From Syntrophomonadaceae bacterium (lineage in GTDB: Bacteria; Bacillota; Dethiobacteria; DTU022), in contig PWMM01000048.1 of NCBI GenBank assembly GCA_003558195.1, positions 1-17,885 on the forward strand: DNA of 17,885 nt, in the 5' to 3' direction. Shown here one piece after another: positions 1 to 6,445 of the stretch; the first letter of the stretch is position 1; each line of letters starts with the position of its first letter. Below the pieces are notes generated by a model that saw nothing but the letters and a program-made list of their open reading frames with translations, ran no database searches and was not told the origin of the DNA. The translations under genes and the position numbers were made by a program.

Positions 1-222
1 GTGCATGGTTTGCAATACTCTGCTGATATCTTCATTTTCAGTAGCTTCCAGGTTTTTTCTAACTATGTGTTTGATTGCTTCCAGGTCATTTTCGGGTGTT
101 TCTATTTCTGCTAGCGGTTCTTCTTGCACCTCTTCTTCAAGGGGATCTTCTGCTGGCACACCGCAAGCGCTAAGCATAATCAATACGCTAATGAAAATGA
201 TTAGCAAAAATCCTTTTTTCAT
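1..222 (-). CDS. Putative lipoprotein, 3' end cut by the window edge
   Basis: The ATG is at 222-220 and is preceded by an AAGGAAGG ribosome binding site about 9 nt upstream. The frame stays open to base 1, giving 74 codons. The protein starts MKKGFLLIIFIS, followed by a hydrophobic stretch and a lipobox (LSAC, Cys20), so it should be exported and lipid-anchored on the outer face of the membrane. After the Cys comes an acidic, Glu/Pro-rich linker, then a helical segment (residues ~48-74: DLEAIKHIVRKNLEATENED) that resembles the first helix of NTF2-like or SnoaL-like lipoproteins. That resemblance is an inference from a short piece. The function is unknown. It is the last gene of the leftward cluster but has its own probable promoter (337-354). 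Confidence 0.8.
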   Translation of the reverse strand, partial: MKKGFLLIIFISVLIMLSACGVPAEDPLEEEVQEEPLAEIETPENDLEAIKHIVRKNLEATENEDISRVLQTMH

Positions 223-336
223 TTTTAAAATCCTTCCTTTATATTAATGGTGGTAATAATATGGGGAACTGTCCAAAACTTATTATGCCAGTTGCCTATC
301 AGGCTATTTTTATGAAGCAGTTGTTTACGGGTATCC

Positions 337-354
337 TATATATTAATTATAACA
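337..354 (-). promoter_or_regulatory. Extended -10 promoter of the lipoprotein gene
   Basis: On the minus strand this reads TGTTATAATTAATATATA: an extended -10 (TGnTATAAT, TATAAT at 351-346) with no clear -35. It lies about 115 nt upstream of the lipoprotein ATG. The 15-bp core TATAATTAATATATA occurs identically upstream of the LCP gene (7900-7886). Confidence 0.5.
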
Positions 355-449
355 CTGGAAGCTTAAAATAGGGGGATTATTGTGTAAACAATTTGTAAAG
401 AATATGAAAATGTGTTTATATTATCTGTTTTAAAGTCAGGAGTAGTTAA

Positions 450-481
450 TAGCTTACAAGCATTGTGCTTGTTAATTGCTA
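450..481. terminator. Imperfect hairpin after the ABC permease gene
   Basis: ACAAGC (456-461) pairs with GCTTGT (467-472) around a 5-nt loop. TAGC (450-453) pairs with GCTA (478-481) across an internal loop. It sits about 20 bp past the permease stop. No T-tract follows on either strand, so it may be an mRNA 3'-end hairpin rather than an intrinsic terminator. Confidence 0.3.
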
Positions 482-501
482 ATCCACCGGGAGAGGTTTA
501 T

Positions 502-1236
502 TTACAGAATCCATTTCCGGTTGACATTGTAAATGCTGTATGCAAAAAGAAAGCCGCTGAATAAAACAAGCGCAAAAAAACTTAGAGGTACTGCAATAAC
601 CCCGTTTTGACTGACTGCTGTTTTCAAAATATCTGCGCCGTAAGTAAGCGGTAAAGCATAAGATACCGGCCTGATAAAGGAAGGCAGATCGGACAGGGGG
701 ATGAAAAGGCCACACAAGAAAAGCATGGGGAAGCGGAAGAAGTTAGAAAAGGTTTGCGCTTCAAAGACCTGGGTAACTGAAACTGCAATAAAAAGTCCTA
801 AGAAAGTTGAAGTAATGGCAATTAATACCACGCTTGCCAGGACCATCAGCCAGTTTATTCCGGACAGGCTGGTCAGGAAAGCGGCAAAGATAACAGGGAC
901 GAAAGCATTAATGACTCCAAAGATGATTGCCCCTGCAGTTTTGGCCAGCATTAAGAGGTTAAGGCTGATCGGGGCCAACAGCAGCCGCTCAAAAGAGCGG
1001 CTTTTTCGTTCAAAGGTGATGGTTACCGCCAGCATGGACGTGGTACCGAAAAGAATAGACAGGGCCATCACCCCTGGTAGCAGGTCGCGTACTTCAACAG
1101 CCACCGGGGAGCGCAGGAAAAACATTAAAGTCCAGGCCACCGGAAAGATTAAACCCCAGCTGATGTTCGGGGGTTTCAAGTAGTAGCTGCGCATATCTTT
1201 CATTAAAATATTGGAAAAGGCAATCCAGGGTTTCAC
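502..1236 (-). CDS. ABC-2 type transporter permease
   Basis: A 244-residue integral membrane protein with about six hydrophobic segments, the usual size for the single-domain permease of an ABC-2 exporter (DrrB/NatB type). A soluble stretch near residues 75-90 (ITFERKSRSFERLLLAPISL) carries the conserved ERxxxxxERLLxxP pattern seen between the second and third helices of this family. The FRFPMLFLCGLFIPLSDLP region near residue 167 matches the family's FP..FLSGxFxPxxxLP motif. The start is GTG at 1236, only 3 bp after the ATPase stop, with AAGGGAG about 10 nt upstream lying inside the end of the ATPase gene. The two are therefore translationally coupled and form one exporter. The substrate cannot be read from the sequence. 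Confidence 0.9.
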   Translation of the reverse strand: MKPWIAFSNILMKDMRSYYLKPPNISWGLIFPVAWTLMFFLRSPVAVEVRDLLPGVMALSILFGTTSMLAVTITFERKSRSFERLLLAPISLNLLMLAKTAGAIIFGVINAFVPVIFAAFLTSLSGINWLMVLASVVLIAITSTFLGLFIAVSVTQVFEAQTFSNFFRFPMLFLCGLFIPLSDLPSFIRPVSYALPLTYGADILKTAVSQNGVIAVPLSFFALVLFSGFLFAYSIYNVNRKWIL

Positions 1237-1239
1237 TTT

Positions 1240-2226
1240 TTAAACGCTCCCTTTTTGACCTGGCCCGGGCCTTATAGATTGGTCATTTTGCATTTTTTGC
1301 AGTTCAATGCCGGTGACATTTACGAAAACCTCTTCTAATGAGGGGCGAACTATTTTAGCCTCGAAAACAGGAAGGTTTCTTTCTTCAAAAAATTTCACAA
1401 GGGGTAATAGCGTAAAGGAAGTAGAAGACTGAATGCTAACGCTGTTGTTCTCTCCGGATATAATTTTAAAACCGGGGAAGCTGTTTTGAAAATCTTTCTG
1501 AATTGCTGAAAAATCACCACCCAGGGTGAAATCAATAATGTTTTCTCCCTGGGTTTCCTGCATCAATTCAACAACAGTCCCCTCACGAACAATCTTACCC
1601 TTAACGATAAAAGCAATTCGTTCACACAGTCTTTCCGCTTCTTCAATGTAATGGGTGGTCAAAAAAATTGTAGTGCCTTTTTTGTGGAGATCTTTAATCA
1701 GGTTGCGGATTTGCCGGGCGAAGGCAACATCAATACCAGTCGTAGGCTCATCGAGGAATAGAATTTCCGGTTCATGAATAAGCCCGGCGGCAATGGTCAG
1801 CTTTCTTTTCATGCCTTTGGAGTATGCTTTGAAGGGTTTTCCAGCTGCTTCTTGCAGGCCAAATTGGGTCAGCAGTAAGTCGGCTCTTTTTTCTCGCTGT
1901 TTTTTATCCATTCCGTACAACGCACCACAGAACAAGAGGTTTTCCCTGCCGTTAAGTTCTTCGTACAGGTTACTTTCATCCGGCACAATCCCCATTAAAG
2001 CCTGGGCTTTAATGGCATTACGTGTATAGTCTTCCCCCATTAGCTTAACTGAGCCGGCAGTGATGTGGCCCAGCCCGGTCAGCATGTTAATGGTGGTAGT
2101 TTTCCCGGCGCCATTTGGCCCTAGAAGGCCAAATATTTCACCCCGCTTGATATAAAAATTTACTCCATCGACAGCCTTAAAGCCGTTATATTGTTTTTTT
2201 AGGTTTTCTGCTTCAATGATTTTCAA
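1240..2226 (-). CDS. ABC transporter ATP-binding protein (DrrA/CcmA type)
   Basis: This is the energy-providing subunit of the exporter with the next gene. I chose TTG at 2226 as start: it gives MKIIEAENLKKQYNGF, the usual beginning of this family, and AGGGTGG lies 7 nt upstream. A longer ATG frame from 2292 would overlap the regulator gene and add 22 non-homologous residues. From this start (328 aa), Walker A is GPNGAGKTT (36-44). The signature is the variant YSKGMKRKL (~135-143) and Walker B is ILFLDEP (~155-161), followed by a TTGID D-loop and an FLTTHYIEEAERL switch histidine. The Q-loop position reads VPDE instead of VPQ, a variation I recall in a subset of antibiotic/ion exporters. The C-terminal ~80 residues form the usual ABC-2-associated regulatory domain. 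Confidence 0.92.
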   Translation of the reverse strand: MKIIEAENLKKQYNGFKAVDGVNFYIKRGEIFGLLGPNGAGKTTTINMLTGLGHITAGSVKLMGEDYTRNAIKAQALMGIVPDESNLYEELNGRENLLFCGALYGMDKKQREKRADLLLTQFGLQEAAGKPFKAYSKGMKRKLTIAAGLIHEPEILFLDEPTTGIDVAFARQIRNLIKDLHKKGTTIFLTTHYIEEAERLCERIAFIVKGKIVREGTVVELMQETQGENIIDFTLGGDFSAIQKDFQNSFPGFKIISGENNSVSIQSSTSFTLLPLVKFFEERNLPVFEAKIVRPSLEEVFVNVTGIELQKMQNDQSIRPGPGQKGSV

Positions 2227-2245
2227 AAACGTTACCACCCTGTTC

Positions 2246-2374
2246 TTATTCTTTTTTATTACATTCGCAGGGATGTTCCTGGTTATCCCCATGGCATTCC
2301 TTAATTTGCTCCGGAGTACAGGTTTCCGGCTTTTTCTTTAACTTTTCAGGTTGTTCACAGCAGTTTTCACACAT
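2246..2374 (-). CDS. Possible separate 42-aa Cys-rich protein from an internal in-frame start
   Basis: Inside the arsR frame, ATG at 2374-2372 is preceded by AAAGGAGGG with 8 nt spacing, a better ribosome binding site than most in this window. Translation here yields MCENCCEQPEKLKKKPE and so on: 42 residues with seven Cys plus two His, sharing the regulator's stop. It could be a small metal-binding or metallochaperone-like protein, or merely the fused tail of the regulator. One reading is an ancestral two-gene arrangement that lost the arsR stop. The signal is seen directly; independent expression is inferred. Confidence 0.4.
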   Translation of the reverse strand: MCENCCEQPEKLKKKPETCTPEQIKECHGDNQEHPCECNKKE

Positions 2375-2752
2375 TTTTAGAGCCCTCCTTTCGGTTGTTA
2401 AATATTCATCTTTTTTTCTTAAACAAGTATATGTGTTAGAATCAGGATTAGATAATCCTCCTTTTGCAATTTGCTCCAGCTCACGAGCAGCCTTTTGCAA
2501 AAGGTCTTTTTCGAGCTGGTAATGGGTCCAGTATCCTATTTTTTCACCTTTGACCAGGCCGGCTTCCCTTAATATTTTAAGGTGCTGGGAAACAGCGGGT
2601 TTGGATATTTTTAAAATACTGGCCATGGCTCCAACACAGAGATTGCTTTCACTGAGCAGTATTAGAATCTGGTGACGTTTATCATCACCCAAGGCCTTAT
2701 ATATTGCCGGTAACCTCTTATTCAATTTATCATTATTATTTCCTGAATCCAT
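2246..2752 (-). CDS. ArsR-family regulator with cysteine-rich C-terminal tail
   Basis: A 168-residue protein. Residues ~10-100 form an ArsR/SmtB winged helix (recognition region ISKPAVSQHLKILREAGLV). The helix-3 metal motif that reads ELCVCDL in classical ArsR is here NLCVGA, so only one Cys (Cys39) is kept. The tail adds seven Cys in its last 42 residues (128, 131, 132, 145, 153, 162, 164), which is unusual for a family normally ~100-120 aa long. Inference: a repressor sensing a thiophilic metal or thiol-reactive compound, controlling the ABC exporter 19 bp downstream. A strong Shine-Dalgarno inside the gene suggests the tail may also be made separately (see 2246-2374). Its own promoter and a candidate operator lie at 2767-2821. 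Confidence 0.85.
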   Translation of the reverse strand: MDSGNNNDKLNKRLPAIYKALGDDKRHQILILLSESNLCVGAMASILKISKPAVSQHLKILREAGLVKGEKIGYWTHYQLEKDLLQKAARELEQIAKGGLSNPDSNTYTCLRKKDEYLTTERRALKMCENCCEQPEKLKKKPETCTPEQIKECHGDNQEHPCECNKKE

Positions 2753-2766
2753 CTAAACCAAACCTT

Positions 2767-2782
2767 ATTTAATTAATGAAAT
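2767..2782. promoter_or_regulatory. Candidate ArsR operator (near-palindrome)
   Basis: ATTTAATTAATGAAAT is symmetric at 14 of 16 positions and lies between the -10 box and the arsR start, at about +3 to +20 of the transcript. A dimeric repressor bound here would block its own operon. The sequence is A/T-rich, so chance symmetry is possible. Confidence 0.35.
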
Positions 2783-2792
2783 GCTTAATTGG

Positions 2793-2821
2793 ATCTTACA
2801 CCTACTAAAAATAATTGTCAA
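2793..2821 (-). promoter_or_regulatory. Sigma-A-type promoter of the arsR-ABC operon
   Basis: On the minus strand there is a perfect -35 TTGACA (2821-2816), a 17-bp spacer and -10 TAAGAT (2798-2793). It sits about 40 bp upstream of the arsR start and points leftward. Confidence 0.7.
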
Positions 2822-2966
2822 GGTGTCATCTTGTTTAAAAGTGGCTGTATTATTTAAAGCAGGATAATCAACAGCCAGTTATAAAAAGGCAGTTTGCCAG
2901 GGCGATTATATTTTAGTTTATTTTTTAACATTTTCTTAATATATCTTCCATAATTATTCCAAAACA

Positions 2967-2982
2967 GCCCTTTATAATGGGC
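2967..2982. promoter_or_regulatory. -10 box embedded in a 16-bp palindrome
   Basis: GCCCTTTATAATGGGC is symmetric at 14 of 16 positions and contains TATAAT (2973-2978) about 28 bp upstream of the secreted-protein ATG. A regulator binding here would compete directly with RNA polymerase. No good -35 is seen. TTAACA-N5-TTAATA (2925-2941), an 11-bp direct repeat of the type bound by OmpR/PhoB-class regulators, lies just upstream, where an activator could compensate for the weak -35. Binding is inferred. Confidence 0.4.
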
Positions 2983-3005
2983 TTATAAAAAGGAGGTTAT
3001 ATCTA

Positions 3006-3365
3006 ATGAAAAAAATGATAAAAGTAACAGCATTAATAATGATGCTCATACTGGCAATGTCTTCGGTGACTTTTGCGGTTAGTTCAAATGGGCCAGATTA
3101 TGATACCTGCCCCAAGAACGAAATGTCACCTGAAGATGTTTCGCAATTTGAAAAAATCATCGCAAACTTTAAGGCAGCAATAGAACAATTAAGAGGCGTT
3201 CCTGAAAAGCATGATGAACGCCTTGAATTAAAAGAAGATAAGCGAGACAGCCTGCAGGAGATTGTCCCCGAAGAGTTCAAAGATCGGTTCGATAATTTCA
3301 ACAAAGAGCGCCAGCATATGCGACAGTCTAGGGGAAATAGTAATGGTGGTTTCGGGAAGGATTGA
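3006..3365 (+). CDS. Small secreted protein of unknown function
   Basis: A 119-residue protein. AAGGAGG lies 9 nt upstream of the ATG. It has a clear signal peptide (residues 1-24, ending in a VTFA cleavage motif). The mature part is highly charged and helical (residues ~40-105, Glu/Lys/Arg-rich, coiled-coil-like), ends in a Gly/Asn/Ser-rich tail and has one Cys (in DTCPKNEM). I recognise no family. Its TGA stop overlaps the first possible TTG of the next gene (TTGA at 3362-3365), and the ribosome binding site of that gene lies in its last codons. The two are therefore coupled, and the protein probably works outside the membrane beside the polyferredoxin. Confidence 0.85.
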   Translation: MKKMIKVTALIMMLILAMSSVTFAVSSNGPDYDTCPKNEMSPEDVSQFEKIIANFKAAIEQLRGVPEKHDERLELKEDKRDSLQEIVPEEFKDRFDNFNKERQHMRQSRGNSNGGFGKD

Positions 3366-3370
3366 ACGTT

Positions 3371-4606
3371 TTGCTCAAAAAAATGATGAACAGAACTCTA
3401 TGGCAGGGTACTGTGCTGGCAGTATTTTTAGTTTTTGCCTTTTTGCATGCTTTTGATAATATTTATCCTTCTGCTCATGCATTGTGCCCTTTTGGTGGGT
3501 TGGTCAGTCTTTATTCAATCATTACCGAAGGGACATTTGTGCATAGAACACATGGTTCCTCACTATTCTTATTTGTTGCTGTTTTGCTTTCAGCGCTAGT
3601 CCTGGGAAAAATCTTTTGCGGTTGGTTTTGCCCGCTCGGGACATTGGGTGAATGGTCTCGTAAACTGGGTAAAAAGCTGGGAGTAAAAAAATACGAAATA
3701 GATGGCTTGCCTGATATTTTATTAAGGCTTGTAAAATATGTTTTACTGGCTGTTATTTTATATTTCGTGTGGTCCATGGGAGTACTGTTTTATAAAGGCT
3801 GGTGCCCCTGGTCTGCTTTTATGACCATATTTGAGCCTGATGAACTCATTGAAGATATTTTAATGGGAGGGATCATCCTGGTCTCGGTGCTGGGGCTGTC
3901 ATTATCCATTGAACGGTTTTTTTGCCGTTATCTTTGTCCTCTTGGTGCCGCTATTTCTATCTTTAACCGTTTGAGCTTTATTAAACCGCGCAGGAGGTCT
4001 GTATGCAGTGGGTGCAAAGCGTGTGAAAAGGTATGCCCGGTTAATATTAAGATTGCCAGTATGGAGAAAATCAATGACAGTAATTGTATCAGATGCTATA
4101 AATGTATTGATCAATGCCAGGAAGATGGCTCTCTTTCTTTTAACTTAAGGCCTCTAAAATCTTACCAGGCCGGTTTTATTGCCATACTAATCATGGGAAT
4201 TACTATCATTTCTACCATCCAGATGGGTTACTGGGAAAGAGGACGCACTTTGTTTGCCCAAAGTATGGGAAGACCTGGTTATATGGAAGAAATTGACCGG
4301 GAGCAACAGGGTGAACAATATTATTCTGATAATGGCGAAATAGTTTCTGAGGGCCAGGCTTTTCAATCAGACCAAAATGGCCGAGAGCAGTTGGCAATTG
4401 AAGACCTGGACGAGGAGCTTCAGGATATTACTGCCATGACAACACTGGCTGAGATATCAGAACAAACGGGGCTTGCAGAAGAGATAATTTATAATATTTG
4501 GGATTTACCGGATTCTTTTTCACCCGATGCTACTTTGAGAGAGGTCATCGATTATAGTGGATTATCAAGGCGCAAGCTTCTGGCGTTGCTTTCTGAAGAA
4601 TATTAA
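3371..4606 (+). CDS. NapH/NosR-like 4Fe-4S membrane ferredoxin with extra C-terminal domain
   Basis: A membrane electron-transfer protein of 411 aa from TTG 3371 (GGGAAGG 10 nt upstream). TTG 3362 and ATG 3383 are alternatives in the same frame. It has about five membrane segments. The NapH-type cysteine motifs are CGWFCP (~83-88), WCPW (~144-147) and CRYLCP (~185-190). Two ferredoxin clusters follow: CSGCKACEKVCP (~212-223) and CIRCYKCIDQC (~239-249). After the last membrane helix (~267-285) comes an acidic linker and a ~60-residue soluble domain with two similar helical units (TLAEISEQTGL and TLREVIDYSGL). I recall that arrangement at the C-terminus of some clostridial NapH/DUF4405 proteins. 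Likely role: passing electrons between the membrane or cytoplasm and an exported partner, perhaps the coupled secreted protein. The terminal acceptor is not encoded nearby. Confidence 0.85.
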   Translation: MLKKMMNRTLWQGTVLAVFLVFAFLHAFDNIYPSAHALCPFGGLVSLYSIITEGTFVHRTHGSSLFLFVAVLLSALVLGKIFCGWFCPLGTLGEWSRKLGKKLGVKKYEIDGLPDILLRLVKYVLLAVILYFVWSMGVLFYKGWCPWSAFMTIFEPDELIEDILMGGIILVSVLGLSLSIERFFCRYLCPLGAAISIFNRLSFIKPRRRSVCSGCKACEKVCPVNIKIASMEKINDSNCIRCYKCIDQCQEDGSLSFNLRPLKSYQAGFIAILIMGITIISTIQMGYWERGRTLFAQSMGRPGYMEEIDREQQGEQYYSDNGEIVSEGQAFQSDQNGREQLAIEDLDEELQDITAMTTLAEISEQTGLAEEIIYNIWDLPDSFSPDATLREVIDYSGLSRRKLLALLSEEY

Positions 4607-4674
4607 TAAAACAAGGTTATCCGCTACAACAGGGTAATAATTAATAATAAAAACCATATAGAAGTTATGTCTGC

Positions 4675-4778
4675 AAAGCCGCTTACCGGGAGAAATAAAT
4701 AACCAGCCTTGCTAGTTATTATTGTACAGCAGATAGGCTTTACCCATAAACTAATTAGCAGCGCTAATGGGTTATAAT
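4675..4778 (+). promoter_or_regulatory. Inverted-repeat-rich leader and possible promoter before the cbiA-like gene
   Basis: This stretch holds several possible pairings: AAAGCC (4675-4680) with GGCTTT (4736-4741), AATAAC (4698-4703) with GTTATT (4715-4720), and ATTAGC-agc-GCTAAT (about 4754-4768). A TATAAT (4773-4778) follows about 130 bp before the gene, without a good -35. No cobalamin-riboswitch B12-box is visible. Function uncertain. Confidence 0.25.
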
Positions 4779-4906
4779 GTTAATGAAAATTTCAAAAGTC
4801 TATTTAAAGGTATAACCGGTTTGATTGAAGAAGTGTTCAAAGCCTTGCTGAGTTAAGGAGCCATCTGAGCAGGTAGAACAGTTTTTCACAGGTGATTAAA
4901 CAAAAA

Positions 4907-6217
4907 ATGAAAACGTTAATGCTTGCTGCGCCTGCCAGTGGTAGCGGTAAGACAACTTTAACCATGGGCTTGATCAGGGCCCTGAAGAACAGCGGTTACG
5001 ACGTGTCCTGCTTAAAAACCGGGCCGGATTATATTGATACAGCTTTTTTAAAGATGGCTTCAGGAAATGAAGCCGGCAATCTCGATTTACACCTGCAGGG
5101 TAGGGAGGGAGTTAAACAGGCTTTTTCCCTGGCCAGCGGTGATTGCTGTCTCGTGGAGAGCGCCATGGGTTATTTTGATGGCCTTTCTAACACCTTTGAA
5201 GCTTCCAGCTATGACATATCCAATATCTTGGGGATCAATACTGTGTTAATCTATACCCCAAAGGGCGAAATGTTTACGGCTATACCTAAAATTAAGGGTA
5301 TGGCCGATTTTGAAGCATCGAAAATCCGGGCGGTTATTTTAAACCGGGTTAATGAAGATTATTACCGCCTTTTAAGAGAGCAAATTGAAGCTTACACCGG
5401 GCTGGTTGTGCTCGGTTATCTACCTCCTTTAGAAAAAGCAGAATTAAAAAGCAGGCACCTGGGGCTGGTGCAAAGCATGGAGATAGAAAATCTTGATGAT
5501 CGGATCAATTACATAGCTGGTTTTGCAGGTAAAACTATTAACCTGGGTGAGCTTTTAAATTTGATGAGTGAAGTTACAGGCAGCCCTTTTCCCTGCCTGC
5601 CGCATACCGGCTTAAAAGTTGCTGTTGCCCGGGATAAAGCTTTTTCCTTTTATTACCGGGAAAACCTGAAGCTATTTGAGGATAGCTGTTATGTGCAATA
5701 CTTTTCACCCTTACATGACCGTGAGCTTCCAGCTTGTGATCTGCTTTACCTTGGCGGTGGCTATCCTGAAGTATTTAGAGAAGAGCTGGCTTTAAATAAA
5801 GGGATGTGTGAGCAGGTTAAAGCATTTGCAGACCAGGGCGGTTGCATTTACGCTGAATGCGGAGGAATGCTTTATTTAAACCAGGATATAGATGGTTGTA
5901 GAATGTGCGGGGTTTTTCCGGGTGAAAGTACATTAACCGGTAAACTACAGCGCTTCGGATATATTAATATTACCCTGCTTGAAGATTGCCTCTTGGGTAA
6001 AAGAGATGATAAAATAACTGCTCATGAATTTCATAAATCAACATGCCCTTCTACTGGAAAAGAGGTGTTTAAGATCAGTAAGGCTAAGGGTTCAAAAACC
6101 TGGTTTTGCGGGTACCAGTATAAAAACACCCTTGCCGCTTATCCTCATATCAACTTTTTAGGCAACCTTAAAGCCTTTAAAGCTTTACTTGAGTATGTTC
6201 AAGCGAATAAGCTGTGA
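4907..6217 (+). CDS. cbiA: CbiA/CobB-family a,c-diamide synthase (cobyrinate-type)
   Basis: An ATP- and glutamine-dependent amidase that converts the a and c carboxylates of a cobalt (or related) tetrapyrrole to amides, a cytoplasmic step of cobamide synthesis. I take ATG 4907 (AGGTGA 11 nt upstream). GTG 4892 is in frame but lacks a ribosome binding site. The protein is 436 aa, normal for the family. The N-terminal dethiobiotin-synthetase-like domain has P-loop APASGSGKTT (8-17) and the diagnostic GPDYID (39-44). The C-terminal class-I glutamine amidotransferase domain has its nucleophile in YAECGGMLYL (Cys318) and the catalytic His in AHEFHKS (His373/His376). It stands alone here, with no other cob/cbi gene in the window. 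The related CfbB (nickel-sirohydrochlorin) activity cannot be excluded by eye but is unlikely outside methanogens. Confidence 0.85.
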   Translation: MKTLMLAAPASGSGKTTLTMGLIRALKNSGYDVSCLKTGPDYIDTAFLKMASGNEAGNLDLHLQGREGVKQAFSLASGDCCLVESAMGYFDGLSNTFEASSYDISNILGINTVLIYTPKGEMFTAIPKIKGMADFEASKIRAVILNRVNEDYYRLLREQIEAYTGLVVLGYLPPLEKAELKSRHLGLVQSMEIENLDDRINYIAGFAGKTINLGELLNLMSEVTGSPFPCLPHTGLKVAVARDKAFSFYYRENLKLFEDSCYVQYFSPLHDRELPACDLLYLGGGYPEVFREELALNKGMCEQVKAFADQGGCIYAECGGMLYLNQDIDGCRMCGVFPGESTLTGKLQRFGYINITLLEDCLLGKRDDKITAHEFHKSTCPSTGKEVFKISKAKGSKTWFCGYQYKNTLAAYPHINFLGNLKAFKALLEYVQANKL

Positions 6218-6445
6218 GTATAATAAAAGTAATTGTTATTGCCTTTTTCCTTTAAAAGTGTTGTAAGAGCACCAAACCTTAATTTAAAGAAATCAGTTTT
6301 CTCTTTAATGAACAGGTTACCTGGAAAAAAACTATAATTTAAGAGCAAGGGTATCATCGTTTCTATGATTAAGCATTTAAAATATTTTTAATTATTATGG
6401 CAAACTTTCAGCTTGGCTGCTTGAGGGCTTTTCTTAATACTTCCT

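Noticed and set aside
4607..4906. Cobalamin riboswitch upstream of the cbiA-like gene
   Set aside because: No B12-box (GCCACTG) or AGCCAGGAGAC-like segment is present; only generic inverted repeats.
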